NCBI RefSeq assembly: GCF_902806685.2
Contig: NC_048553.1
Location: 3,331,099-3,395,098, forward strand
From: Maniola hyperantus
Lineage: Eukaryota; Arthropoda; Insecta; Lepidoptera; Nymphalidae
Length of the DNA stretch: 64,000 nucleotides
Direction of reading: 5' to 3'
Shown here: piece by piece, positions 30,001-31,863 of the stretch
How the letters are laid out: every line of letters begins with the position of its first letter
Position numbering within the stretch: the first letter of the stretch is position 1
The notes under the pieces: model-generated
The model's database searches: none
What the model saw: only the letters and a program-made list of their open reading frames with translations
Told to the model about the DNA's origin: nothing
Translations under genes and position numbers: made by a program

Positions 30001-30907
30001 ATGCCCTGATATGGCTAATGTGCTCGACCCTTGTTTCTTCTCCACAGGAAGTATTATGAAAGGATAGCAATATAATATTTAGATTGGTCATTTTAGTCTA
30101 GTTCAGAGATTGTGATCAACACAATCAGCCACATTATCAAAATATAATACAGAGTGCTACAGACTATGGATAGTTCCATACTCTGTGCACACTTGATCAA
30201 AATGTCTCATTGCATTTACTGCAAATGACTGTTGGACCTTACCCGCCTATAAAGGATTCGAACGTAACAATCACAGTCACATGATTTAAAAAATGCACTA
30301 TGCGCGGGAAATGCGCGTAATCATTACGTAATCGAAGAATAGATACAGTAATATTGTTTCATTACATGCGATCATCGACTACTTAAGTTAGTTAAACACA
30401 GCTAAACAATACATCACGTTTAATACAAAAACAGACCAGTGTATTTTGAAACAACTTGGCCCTATGCCAATATTACAGTTTATAAGAATAGTGAACTTGA
30501 AATTCAAAGGACGCCTATAATAGTAGTAATCAAGGCGCCTTAATTGTTCAAAAGCATTATTTGAAAACATTAGCGAATCCTTTAACCTCAAATAAACACT
30601 ATGGACATTCGTATGTTCATCTCATGAAGATGTTTCCAAGTACACTGTAAAGTTTAAGTAAGTAATAATGTGGAAATTAACAAATATTAATATTTAAGTA
30701 TATTTTTTTAAATCTAACCTGACAGCGGCACACGATGTCGGAGTTTACAGCGAGGAGGTCCACCACTTTTCCTTTGCCTTCATCACCCCACTGAGCACCC
30801 AGGACAACAGTCGCTTTATTATTTTCCATTTTGAATTTATTATTTAAATGCGGGCACGGGCAGCCGCCGTTTACTTCAGAGGGCTTCGAAATTGTACTCG
30901 AAGCCAT
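5909..30907 (-). CDS. AdSS: Adenylosuccinate synthetase (EC 6.3.4.4), whole gene as seen, 9 exons, 3' end missing
   Basis: Cytosolic enzyme of purine synthesis that joins IMP and aspartate using GTP to form adenylosuccinate. Exons on the minus strand: 30719-30907, 23799-23901, 12847-12980, 12087-12232, 10755-10960, 9551-9705, 8364-8488, 7146-7272, 5909-6029. Intron phases are consistent at every junction, giving 1306 nt (435 codons plus one base). Family signatures appear in order: G-D-E-G-K-G-K (GTP loop), N-N-A-G-H-T (catalytic His region), G-T-T-K-K-G-I-G-P, V-E-G-A-N-A-A-M-L-D-I-D-F-G, and T-T-K-R-V-R-R-C-G-W-L-D (substrate loop). Eukaryotic enzymes are about 450 residues, so only the last 15-20 residues (usually around V-K-W-x-G-V-G-K-S-R-E-S) are missing. 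Two introns exceed 6 kb and are filled with repeats; intron 2 holds a whole errantivirus. Start at 30907 (M-A-S-S) or 30829 (M-E-N-N) is open; an in-frame upstream ATG is at 30973. Confidence 0.95.
6193..6405 (+). mobile_element. LEP1-type non-autonomous Helitron, complete
   Basis: Starts TCTATACTAATATTATAAA and ends GCGGGTATCATCTAG, lying between an A (6192) and a T (6406). This is the Helitron pattern of TC...CTAG ends inserted in AT without a target duplication. 213 bp, no coding capacity, within AdSS intron 8. Confidence 0.85.
6498..6669 (-). mobile_element. LEP1-type Helitron, internally deleted
   Basis: Reverse orientation: starts near TCCATACTAATATTATAAATG at 6669 and runs to CTAG at 6498. 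The block between the GTCGCG terminus and the 'gggaactctt' block is shortened relative to other copies. Confidence 0.75.
6671..6834. mobile_element. GC-rich palindromic MITE (family I)
   Basis: The left end TAGTACGCGACAGGTCGAGA is mirrored at the right by ATCGACATGTCGCGTACTA. The centre holds a run of C (about 6778-6794). It abuts the Helitron start at 6669. Similar elements are at 63167-63315 and partly at 3615-3712. Confidence 0.7.
6960..7090 (-). repeat. Interspersed repeat family L, copy
   Basis: Holds 'ctgagagatttccataatg' and 'tagactatggccaaaaccc' blocks. The reverse-strand counterpart is at 11945-12080, with related tails at 42190-42296 and 63905-64000. Probably a LINE/SINE 3' end. 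Confidence 0.5.
7146..7272 (-). CDS. AdSS: AdSS exon 8
   Basis: Acceptor TTACAG|GTTATG and donor GTTGAG|GTGAGA. Encodes L-C-L-T-K-L-D-I-L-D through P-E-L-S-N-V-E, the conserved T-K-L-D nucleotide-base region of the family. Confidence 0.93.
7361..8002 (-). mobile_element. Helitron split by a CR1/Jockey-type LINE fragment
   Basis: Helitron ends (CTAG with GATGCCCGCGACTTC at 7361 and the GCATTTATAATATAAGTATGGA start at about 8002) enclose a plus-strand LINE relic at about 7421-7690. The relic encodes E-L-F-D-L-I-P-P-like and M-G-L-F-K-G-R-T-N-K-F-L-K-G-R peptides, followed by 'ggcggtaatcacttaac' and an A-rich tail at 7675-7686. This is one element nested in another, both dead. Confidence 0.65.
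8100..8300 (+). mobile_element. Second-type Helitron (TC...AAGCTAG), copy
   Basis: Starts TCTTGTACATATATAAAAGG and ends TATAAGCTAG before T. The inner block is 'atcgggctgaaatttggc'. Other copies: 12601-12842 (minus), 28266-28554 (plus), 41330-41545 (plus). Confidence 0.75.
8364..8488 (-). CDS. AdSS: AdSS exon 7
   Basis: Acceptor TTTGCAG|GAAACT and donor ACCTC|GTGAGT. Encodes E-T-G-T-L-L-Q-E-R-G-H-E-V-G through R-Y-T-A-M-V-N-G-Y-T, including the R-R-C-G-W-L-D substrate-binding stretch. Confidence 0.94.
8490..9363. other. AdSS intron 6 sequence, unclassified repeats
   Basis: No exon is visible. The stretch 9085-9310 is GC-rich and ends in a 'gatgatgatgat' run, suggesting a SINE or LINE 3' end read on the plus strand. 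It could not be matched elsewhere in the window. Confidence 0.4.
9366..9533. mobile_element. MITE with TATAAGTCCCGCAAATTGC ends (family F), copy 1
   Basis: Inverted ends TATAAGTCCCGCAAATTGC and GCAATTTGCGGGACTTATA enclose about 168 bp with several TGACGTC motifs. The other copy is at 57422-57581 in the opposite orientation. In AdSS terms it begins about 17 nt inside intron 6, next to the exon 6 donor at 9550. Confidence 0.82.
9551..9705 (-). CDS. AdSS: AdSS exon 6
   Basis: Acceptor TTTATAG|GTACCT and donor CATGAC|GTAAGT. Encodes T-Y-P-Y-V-T-S-S-N-C-S-I-G-G-V through P-F-P-T-E-L-H-D, the IMP-binding heart of the family. Its first bases are duplicated at 9755-9791 in the upstream intron. Confidence 0.95.
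9755..9791 (-). pseudogene. Duplicated start of AdSS exon 6 in the upstream intron
   Basis: Matches 9665-9701 with a single mismatch over 37 bp and would encode P-Y-V-T-S-S-N-C-S. The acceptor AG is not copied. Directly after it (minus strand) comes GATCAGCTAGT, which looks like a Helitron 3' end. It is a fragment, not an exon. Confidence 0.75.
9865..10036 (+). repeat. Interspersed repeat family D, copy 2
   Basis: Same blocks as 84-254: GATTGCGGTAGGATGACAG at the left and 'tttgatgcaggttttacg' at the right. Confidence 0.75.
10312..10531 (-). mobile_element. LEP1-type Helitron, complete or nearly so
   Basis: Minus strand: start TTCATACTAATATTATAAA near 10531, end CAGCTAG at 10312 before T. 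Contains the 'gtctgtctgtctgtc' microsatellite typical of this family. Confidence 0.83.
10755..10960 (-). CDS. AdSS: AdSS exon 5
   Basis: Acceptor TTCACAG|ATTCAG and donor TTTTG|GTAAGA. Encodes F-R-T-L-A-E-N-Y-K-R-M-F through V-E-G-A-N-A-A-M-L-D-I-D-F-G. Confidence 0.95.
11377..11563. mobile_element. Palindromic MITE (AGAGCTAGCGCGC ends)
   Basis: Left end AGAGCTAGCGCGC is mirrored by GCGCGCTAGCTCT at the right. Inner arms 'gtgcgttttaaaatccg' and 'cggattttaaacgcac' are also inverted. About 187 bp in AdSS intron 4; flanking duplication not clear. Confidence 0.7.
11650..11770 (-). repeat. LINE 3'-end fragment
   Basis: The 'tagaatagaatatattttta' tail followed by 'ttcaagtaaacttttacaag' is a common lepidopteran LINE 3' end read on the minus strand. 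A relative is at 32486-32720. Confidence 0.5.
11945..12080 (+). repeat. Interspersed repeat family L, copy
   Basis: Contains 'gagaagggtttaggccatag' and 'tctgccacgct', the reverse of the blocks at 6960-7090. Confidence 0.5.
12087..12232 (-). CDS. AdSS: AdSS exon 4
   Basis: Acceptor TTTCCAG|GTTGAT and donor GGAAAA|GTAAGT. Encodes V-D-G-L-Q-E-A-E-K-G through G-D-F-N-I-F-E-E, with the G-T-T-K-K-G-I-G-P motif. Confidence 0.95.
12285..12500 (+). repeat. Interspersed repeat family K, copy 2
   Basis: Shares 'tcacctggtgataagtgatg' and 'aacctggaaggagtgtggc' with 3060-3240, and continues to 'ggccgaagcctcccacta'. Probably a LINE 3' end. Confidence 0.6.
12601..12842 (-). mobile_element. Second-type Helitron adjoining AdSS exon 3 donor
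   Basis: Minus strand: begins about 'tatataaacggaaaaggtga' (near 12836-12842), contains a (GACT)n run, and ends at 'gcgagcataagctat' (12601). Its start is only 5-10 nt inside intron 3, whose donor is at 12846. The end reads CTATA instead of CTAGT. Confidence 0.7.
12847..12980 (-). CDS. AdSS: AdSS exon 3
   Basis: Acceptor TTATCAG|GAAATG and donor CAGCAG|GTATTA. Encodes N-G-V-V-I-H-L-P-G-L-F through D-I-H-Q-Q, including S-D-R-A-H-L-V-F-D. Confidence 0.94.
13206..13626 (+). repeat. Repeat family A, full-length copy 1
   Basis: About 420 bp from AGGGTTCCGTACCTC to CACTTGGCCGGTTTTT, with inner blocks 'atcatgaaatttggcagg' and 'caagtggggtatcatatg'. An inner inverted pair GGGTTCCGTA / TACGGAACCC is present. 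Abundant lepidopteran repeat; class not determined. In AdSS intron 2. Confidence 0.8.
13627..14240. other. AdSS intron 2 sequence, nothing recognised
   Basis: No exon-like peptide and no matched repeat ends were seen. Confidence 0.35.
14241..14434. mobile_element. Palindromic MITE family E, copy 1
   Basis: Left end CAGTACGCGGCAG is mirrored at the right by CTGTCGCGTACTG. It holds the inverted pair 'tgtagagcgttgtct' / 'cgctctacaaagccg' and a 'caaaacgtcatataggtat' block. Pieces of the family recur at 26631-27065, 27403-27480, 56279-56830 and 57274-57375. Confidence 0.7.
14516..14778 (+). repeat. Errantivirus 5' LTR
   Basis: 263 bp, AGTTATATGTAACG to CCAAACTTCACT. An ATTAAA-type polyadenylation signal lies near 14712. 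No difference from the 3' LTR was seen on reading. Confidence 0.93.
14779..14797 (+). other. Errantivirus primer-binding site (tRNA-Ser type)
   Basis: GGCGCAGCCGGTAGGATTT directly follows the 5' LTR. It differs little from the tRNA-Ser-type site known for the 17.6/297 group (GGCGCAGTCGGTAGGAT). Confidence 0.75.
15244..16521 (+). CDS. gag: Errantivirus Gag
   Basis: Structural polyprotein of about 425 residues. I start at 15244 (M-E-K-I-T-I-V-P); an in-frame ATG at 15214 would add ten residues. The first ~200 residues have the helical make-up of a capsid region. The rest is rich in Asn, Gln, Phe and Pro, with three tandem 16-residue units (16063-16206) of the type N-Q-Q-H-N-F-K-F-G-I-P-N-Q-G-Y-x, and an acidic C terminus. 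There is no CCHC zinc knuckle, as known for several errantivirus Gags. The slippery site A_AAT_TTT lies at 16479-16485 just before the gag stop. Confidence 0.9.
   Translation: MEKITIVPREIAELIPKFDGEPTLLNLFLRKSEYVVLNYRNSNTAAQDLYLFHVVTSRLTGKAASLVSEREDITSWQELSEILIQHFGDPRSEECVAIELESLKIKTGESYIDFCKRIQNMRSILISKVNRINDASLKDSKTIIYNNLSLNVFLYNLPEDLIRIVRLKNPQTLETALAYVTEEVNFQFQYDAKNKNKQNFKSHQNQSIPMPNNNNNKFIMPQTAYKTALNPFQNRFNMTNPFNRGLNPQNQMRPNNNFKFGIPAQYNHFKGIPNQQQNFKFGVPNQGYPNQQHNFKFGIPNQGYSNQQHNFRFGIPHQGQMRNPQQNNIPTMTPTDVSMRTAVPPQIRHNMTKIPKNTFYNNDLEICENSYDDNYDFDYDEPSQILQDPYYLENFDPESETSCEIQELNQDENFCTTASKDPDPK
16479..16485 (+). promoter_or_regulatory. -1 frameshift slippery site, errantivirus gag-pol
   Basis: A_AAT_TTT fits X_XXY_YYZ in the gag frame. 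The pol frame is -1 relative to gag and is open through this point, so Gag-Pol would form by slipping here. Inferred from sequence only. Confidence 0.65.
16485..20201 (+). CDS. pol: Errantivirus Pol (protease, reverse transcriptase, RNase H, integrase)
   Basis: About 1238 residues in the -1 frame to gag, so the first residue comes from frameshifting and not from an ATG. Retropepsin motif F-M-I-D-T-G-S at about residues 35-41. Reverse transcriptase with Y-L-D-D near residue 449. RNase H starting at T-D-A-S near 595. Integrase with an H-H-C-C zinc module (about 895-940) and a catalytic D-D-35-E triad with Asp near 967, Asp 1022 and Glu 1058. A basic C-terminal tail overlaps env by 89 nt. No stop or frameshift breaks the frame. 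Confidence 0.95.
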   Translation: MHNSLERPRSEIIRLNCDSILKLPHIELPEIQAKFMIDTGSTRSFISPAKANQYFSRFKYTEPFEVISTHARSKHSEVIQIPLMKTFKSFSTHKFYVYDVDKRYDGLIGSDLLKQLDATVDMKNQILHTRDTDIPIVYSPPFELTLQPRTETRVKIPTTLDNGEAIVDFVDFGEGTRMPSALVRCVNSFATTVIQNSSNKIVTLTFHRPLRVTKFENNTCKVNTIRENYEIDALLKENLSKLRLDHMNSEERDLIYNLCNEYRDIFYCEDIPLSFTGEVKHRIRTKNEDPIYIRPYRHPPSQNIEIQHQVDKLLRDNVIRESHSPWSAPVHLVSKKMDATGQPKYRMVIDYRRLNEITTDDKYPLPNITDLFDKLGKSVYFSTIDLASGFHQIEVNEEDRHKTAFTTQSGHYEFTRMPFGLKTAPATFQRAMDNILRGLQGIHCLVYLDDIIIYSTSLQEHIVKLRKVFDRLRETNLKATLDKCEFLKKEVLYLGHTITKDGLKPNDDKIKAVLNIPIPKTPTEIKSFLGLIGYYRKFIKDFSKVTYPLTSCLKKGRKIVLTEEYIAAFNKCKELLVNAPLLQFPDFTKPFVLTTDASNYALGAVLSQGTIGSDLPIAYASRTLNDAETRYSTIEKELLAIVWAVKVFRPYLYGRKFCIYTDHRPLAWLNSIKEPNSKLTRWKLRLSEFDYDIVYKNGSQNSNADALSRIKLNVLEDDSSLQVNIDTISLSSTDERDENDSIICISDSDDSNMTYPIRPPSESTISCSSRTETALSALDMDGEVIPILDEAIDTKPYQFLIFTWNRGHTIVQDFSRDKQKVFEAHMPEGNTELIKDFLKQYINPKIRHFIYFENDTLRKDFKKCVMELFKKDTVKIYECTKRVAYVLDENEQRYIVTKYHQGPSCHRGIKETLMKIKRTYYWNNMDQTVSSVINACEVCKKMKYDRKPLKPQLQLTQTQTKPFEEAFMDIFSIEGKYFLTIIDAFSKIGQAFEISNRSTPEVVRALIKYFSFYGIPSKLNCDPATEFNNILLKETLSFYKIELHIGTPHNPNSMGLIERFHSTILEIYRLAKYENKLTDASSIMTYAIMSYNQTIHSTTGLTPFEVVFGHTDSSNPFNVDFNQQYTQKLVRDHVKRTAFLYRHLTDKMIKQKEKIRDKRGGETSFDVNDGDEIFVKGVNTRRSKDKPRYQKAKVTGDISRNTVPVTIHNRDTKIPIKDVKRPPQVRSPRAHSSRHDPG
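20113..21903 (+). CDS. env: Errantivirus Env (F-like fusion glycoprotein)
   Basis: 596-residue membrane glycoprotein in a different frame from pol and overlapping its end. Gypsy-type env is normally made from a spliced RNA. A second ATG eight codons in starts a typical signal peptide. A furin-type R-V-R-R cleavage site at about residues 123-126 is followed by a hydrophobic G-I-L-N-P-L-G stretch, as in baculovirus F proteins and their errantivirus relatives. Several N-x-S/T sites are present. One membrane segment lies near residues 530-552, with a short tail of about 44 residues. The last 20 codons lie within the 3' LTR. The frame is uninterrupted. Confidence 0.92.
   Translation: MTLKYPLKMLNVLHRSVLLVLIQAVMTQASIQKMENNPGILPIKEGQAYIAYDSWSYVKILDLSSLQEDLSYNIRMYQHLNINLFRYFDNKTYYSDITNVKTQTDHFLNITLEKCSQLFPINRVRRGILNPLGSVIKIITGNLDNNDALRYDELITTLQTRQERLSRKMTIISEMAESFVNITGFSKNNLIRLDKEVSDIITWISNTKQVISSTRLISTFHLFLHNFQTIYIKIDEIETAIAFSKLRTLHQSVIDTDELYNLLIDIEKTDHLVYPVNLENLMQIEQSIELKAYSKKNQIIFILDILLVKNDLYNYFQMLPLPVTNPFNQTSLIIPKYPYLLVKGSKTIPLAKPCKEMDKSVFLCHEIETESLSKDNCLEALMLLSQNTSACKPVLVETSGTKIESILYNQWIIYSKLETLLLKICNTEETRERIKGTYILTIDDTCSFKIKGLTLRRHQTLGGTINYSRIPTIHFPEILTSSPLPERKLINLDGVNLQHLQQLTYSLKESDSGKVFDQSESAINVKSVSVGTLVLYVILVLSVCILLVYKFIPLKLFRQTQQTEIHPSADFELREGRVICNEQPNQQAIAFTRQAQ
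21832..21842 (+). other. Errantivirus polypurine tract
   Basis: AGGGAGGGAAG directly precedes the 3' LTR and would prime plus-strand DNA. It also lies within the env coding region. Confidence 0.75.
21843..22105 (+). repeat. Errantivirus 3' LTR
   Basis: 263 bp with the same boundaries as the 5' LTR, followed by AAAT (22106-22109), the second copy of the target duplication (first at 14512-14515). Confidence 0.93.
22190..22400 (-). mobile_element. RTE-type LINE relic
   Basis: The minus strand yields S-L-K-T-K-V-F-N-E-Y-V-P-V, then Y-L-G-A-E-T-C-T-L-P-I-G-F-V-H, resembling the L-P-V-x-T-Y-G-A-E-T-W-T-L stretch of RTE-type reverse transcriptases. Short and decayed. Confidence 0.55.
22488..22992. 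mobile_element. Unclassified TIR element, 505 bp, 6-bp target duplication
   Basis: Left end CCATAGAGCAGAAACAAAGAG and right end, complement CCATAGAGCAGAAACAAAAAG, are near-perfect inverted repeats of about 24 bp. GAGGAA flanks both sides (22482-22487, 22993-22998). No reading frame of note. The superfamily is unclear because 6-bp duplications are uncommon. Confidence 0.75.
23153..23385 (+). repeat. Divergent subfamily of repeat family A
   Basis: Starts 'tttttagggttccgtacccg' and ends 'actcgcacttgaccgatttt'. Shares the CCGTCCGTCTGTCTCG and 'gtaaaccgtaata' blocks with 341-540. Confidence 0.6.
23560..23735 (-). repeat. Interspersed repeat family D, copy 3
   Basis: Reverse of 84-254, ending TGTCATTCTACCGCAATTG. 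It lies 60 bp past the AdSS exon 2 donor. Confidence 0.75.
23799..23901 (-). CDS. AdSS: AdSS exon 2
   Basis: Acceptor TTGCAG|GGCGGC and donor ATAG|GTAGGT. Encodes G-G-N-N-A-G-H-T-V-V-V through C-T-S-V-I, with the catalytic-loop His. Confidence 0.95.
23935..24335. other. AdSS intron 1 sequence, nothing recognised
   Basis: Contains a short inverted pair around 24010-24055 ('ttgcttgatcaag' and its near complement). No exon was seen. Confidence 0.35.
24340..24625 (-). mobile_element. RTE-type LINE relic
   Basis: The minus strand encodes N-F-E-I-V-D-E-Y-I-Y-L-G-H-T-I-Q-L, a diagnostic stretch of RTE-type reverse transcriptases, followed by frame-broken sequence. An A/T-rich tail lies at the left. 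Confidence 0.65.
25018..25297 (+). repeat. Repeat family A, 5'-truncated copy
   Basis: Begins at the inner 'gtacttcccgttgatctag' block and ends 'cacttggccggtttttttt'. Confidence 0.7.
25305..25430 (+). repeat. Repeat family K-like fragment
   Basis: Keeps a 'gcaagtcatgatgcagcct' block in the position of 'gtaagtgatgatgcag' in family K; strongly diverged. Confidence 0.35.
25431..25894. other. AdSS intron 1 sequence, nothing recognised
   Basis: No conserved peptide or matched repeat was seen. Confidence 0.35.
25895..26407 (+). repeat. Repeat family A, long divergent subfamily
   Basis: Starts 'tagggttccgtagtaaaca', contains a (CCGT)n-like run, and ends 'cgtttggccggtttttttt'. The ends match family A but the middle differs. 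Confidence 0.6.
26631..27065. mobile_element. MITE family E pieces interrupted by an RTE LINE relic
   Basis: Family E blocks lie at 26631-26670 ('ggcaggaaatattgtacatc') and 26919-27065 ('gtacgcggcagaaaatattg' to 'aaaaccgctatct'). Between them, 26690-26905 on the minus strand is an RTE C-terminal remnant (R-P-R-I-G-R-R-S-V-G-R-P-P-T-R-W-T-D-D-I) with its TGATGA tail. Confidence 0.65.
27069..27207 (-). mobile_element. 5'-truncated copy of the 33-39 kb LINE
   Basis: Closely matches 33074-33210: the GAAA tail, the 'gcacttaaacgtttccgtct' block and the end of ORF2. About 140 bp remain. Immediately to the right (27212-27275, minus) lies a CR1/Jockey C-terminal fragment related to 7421-7490. Confidence 0.75.
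27403..27480. repeat. MITE family E fragment
   Basis: Starts 'gccagcaggaaatattgtac' and includes 'ctcaacgacagagacaac'. Truncated. Confidence 0.5.
27481..27930. other. AdSS intron 1 sequence, nothing recognised
   Basis: AT-rich; no exon or repeat ends recognised. Confidence 0.35.
27934..28200 (-). mobile_element. TIR element family M, inverted decayed copy
   Basis: Opens with AAGGGTGTTACCGGACCGCTAG and includes 'gcaacgttcgttgacctcta', matching 62476-62800 in reverse. The far inverted end is degraded. Confidence 0.65.
28266..28554 (+). mobile_element. Second-type Helitron with expanded microsatellite
   Basis: Runs from 'tataaaggaaaaaggtgag' through (GTGA)n and (CTGA)n repeats (about 28291-28372), then the 'aggctgaaatttggcatgc' block to GAGTATAAGCTAG before T. 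The tetranucleotide run is a longer form of the GACT repeat present in sister copies. Confidence 0.8.
28555..28945. other. AdSS intron 1 sequence, nothing recognised
   Basis: No matched repeat or exon. Confidence 0.35.
28950..29109 (+). mobile_element. LINE (Jockey/CR1-like) ORF2 C-terminal relic
   Basis: Encodes S-G-D-P-R-A-G-A-Y-F-A-Q-R-L, then A-S-V-L-G-T-M-P and a stop, a C-terminal pattern I recognise from insect LINEs. 3'-UTR-like sequence follows. Only about 45 codons remain. Confidence 0.55.
29110..29510. other. AdSS intron 1 sequence, probable LINE 3' UTR
   Basis: AT-rich sequence following the LINE relic, with 'tctagaggaggcctatgtcc' near 29337. No gene. Confidence 0.35.
29511..29929 (+). 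repeat. Repeat family A, full-length copy 2
   Basis: GGGTTCCGTACATC to CACTTGGCCGGTTTTTTC, with all inner blocks. Confidence 0.8.
29930..30718. other. Proximal AdSS intron 1, mostly unclassified
   Basis: Holds one relic of MITE family H at about 30055-30140 ('gattggtcattttagtctag', 'gagattgtg'). Otherwise nothing recognised up to the exon 1 donor. Confidence 0.4.
30719..30907 (-). CDS. AdSS: AdSS exon 1 (coding part)
   Basis: Donor TGTCAG|GTTAGA at 30718. Encodes the N terminus and G-A-Q-W-G-D-E-G-K-G-K-V-V-D-L-L. The start at 30907 gives a 26-residue extension before the M-E-N-N start at 30829; such short variable N termini occur in eukaryotic AdSS. The frame stays open to another ATG at 30973, giving a basic 22-residue leader of uncertain use. 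Confidence 0.9.
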
Positions 30908-31580
30908 TATTCTGCGAAGCGCAAACTTCGAAAATTTATGCGAGAGAACGAGACTTGCGCGCGCAGAATCCAAACGGCAAAAAGGTTTTTTTCAGTGTGT
31001 TTTTCATCCGTTCGTTTCATCCATAGTATATGTATACCTGTTTCATCAGCACACCATTTACAGTGATATCATCTGTTTATGAGATTTTCTAATATTTTCC
31101 CATAGTATAAATGTAGAAATGGCATTTGATCAACTCAAAATAATTTAAAATATTAATTTAATTACTTTTTATTATTAAATTATTGAAGAATACAGTTGAG
31201 ATGTACTGTTACGAGTTATGAAAGTTGTCCTTTTATGGTTGGTCTTTTATTTTAATGGCAACTTGCAATCAAGCATGAGCTGTCATCTTTCTGTAGCTAA
31301 TGTCACTGTCATGTCAAAATGTGACAAATGGACAAAAAAATCATACAAGGAAAAACTGTGACGAAAAAGAACAGAGAACAGAGGTCACTGGTCTACCCGG
31401 TGGGTCTACCGAACGATCGATGCAGTACGTTGATTTTATGAAAATAATACATTATTAATAAAAACAATTTAATAATTCATGTTAATGATGAGAGCGTGAG
31501 TGTTAGTGTTGATAGGATTTAGGAATTAAAGTTGTTAGTCAATCGCTAACGAAGGTTCCAAGCGTAGATTTTACCGCAAA
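30908..31580. promoter_or_regulatory. Shared divergent promoter region of AdSS and PGAP6-like gene
   Basis: 673 bp separate the two start codons, which face away from each other. No TATA box stands out at either side. CG dinucleotides cluster near AdSS exon 1 (30840-30990). No repeat families were recognised in it, unlike the flanking introns. Promoter function is inferred from position. Confidence 0.55.
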
Positions 31581-31863
31581 ATGAGATATGTTTATTTGTT
31601 ATTTCTCTACATTTGTTATGTGGCTTCAAATGGTGATAAAGAGGCTGAAATTGAGGACAGGAAAAGGAGAATAATTGAGCAATTGACCAACACACGTCCT
31701 GTAATCCTGCCAGGGTACCAGTTGGTGACGAGGCATGTGGGTATCGATGTTTACATGTACAGGAGCTATCGAACAGTTGCAGTGGTTTTTTATCCAGTTT
31801 TGAACGACATAAGTGATGCACGATTCACTTTTCAATGTGAGGAGCTCCATTTAAATAATATAG
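31581..31863 (+). CDS. PGAP6: PGAP6-like exon 1
   Basis: Starts at ATG in AAAATGAGAT. Hydrophobic leader Y-V-Y-L-L-F-L-Y-I-C-Y-V-A-S followed by an extracellular segment ending L-H-L-N-N-I. Donor ATAG|GTTTGT. Confidence 0.88.
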
